From positions 1 to 34,515 of the forward strand of contig NZFW01000035.1 in NCBI GenBank assembly GCA_002690805.1: a DNA stretch of 34,515 nucleotides. Direction: 5' to 3'. The notes under the pieces were generated by a model. It did not search any database and had not been told where the DNA came from. It saw only the letters and a list, made by a program, of their open reading frames with translations. How positions within the stretch are numbered: position 1 is the stretch's first letter; each line of letters opens with the position of its first letter. Shown here piece after piece: positions 34,381 to 34,515 of the stretch. Source of the stretch: Flavobacteriaceae bacterium. GTDB taxonomy: Bacteria > Bacteroidota > Bacteroidia > Flavobacteriales > Flavobacteriaceae. The translations under genes and the position numbers were made by a program.

Positions 34381-34515
34381 TCATATCTGTTTAAATTTTT
34401 TGATTCTTTTTTCTTCACTAAAAAGTGATATTATTCTTTTTCGGGCTTGTTTTCCAATCTTGTCATTATTTTTTAAAAAGCTAATCACTTTTTTTATTTC
34501 TGATGGACCTTCAAA
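34381..34515 (-). CDS. C-terminal tail of a probable glycosyltransferase (partial)
   Basis: From the window edge an open frame of 44 codons ends in TGA at 34383-34381, one nucleotide before the pyruvyl transferase ATG. It reads FEGPSEIKKVISFLKNNDKI, then GKQARKRIISLFSEEKRIKK and a short end. The pattern (segment I-x-x-F/L-L-x-N, then A-R-x-R-I/V, then F-S-E-E/W-x) is the C-terminal helix of GT4-type glycosyltransferases. The evidence is short, so the family call is tentative, but a real coding end is well supported. Confidence 0.6.
   Translation of the reverse strand, partial: FEGPSEIKKVISFLKNNDKIGKQARKRIISLFSEEKRIKKFKQI

Overview
The window is visibly AT-rich and looks like a chromosomal segment of a member of the Flavobacteriia (Bacteroidota), probably a marine lineage with a compact genome. 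The evidence is the gliding/type IX secretion lipoproteins GldH and SprE (PorW), several flavobacterial families of unknown function (DUF6090, DUF4292, DUF4254, DUF5687, DUF6427, DUF6341), an atpBEFHAG block without atpDC, almost no Shine-Dalgarno sequences, and promoters of the Bacteroidota type (TAnnTTTG at about -7, TTTG or TTG about 20 nt upstream). Coding density is very high. No gap exceeds 300 bases; the longest is 1491-1727.

Left edge (1-752): a tyrosine recombinase reads leftward out of the window. About 80 nt upstream of it lies a tRNA-Ala(GGC) gene that is correct from its 5' end to the start of the T loop and then stops matching. This looks like an attachment junction of an integrated element whose cargo lies to the left, outside the window. 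Positions 750-3581 hold a DUF6090 membrane protein, an outer-membrane barrel, a small lipoprotein and an LpxR-type lipid A deacylase homologue.

Region 3708-13827: mainly housekeeping genes. These are GNAT acetyltransferase-queD, a leftward gldH-PBP1A pair, trhO, a secreted M24 peptidase, recA with a recognisable promoter and terminator, a PlsC-type acyltransferase, trpS, and an HU/SPOR envelope protein.

Region 13838-28072: a long, tightly packed leftward array. In transcription order it holds a DUF5687 permease and its ABC ATPase, sprE, bactofilin, atpZ, an AtpI-like membrane protein, atpB-E-F-H-A-G, dut, a sugar-phosphate nucleotidyltransferase, a DUF4292 lipoprotein and an EnvC-like divisome factor. 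It combines energy production with secretion, gliding and cell-envelope functions.

Region 28196-34515: a PaaE-type ferredoxin reductase, a GT9 glycosyltransferase, DUF4254, DUF6427, DUF6341, purD, a polysaccharide pyruvyl transferase and the tail of what looks like another glycosyltransferase, probably the edge of a surface-polysaccharide locus.

Two observations stand out. The purD frame is complete (about 424 codons) but interrupted by one in-frame TGA, and it also carries a run of nine cytosines. The tRNA-Ala(GGC) beside the integrase lacks its 3' end. I found no CRISPR array, insertion sequence, or clearly new multi-gene defence or biosynthetic system inside the window.
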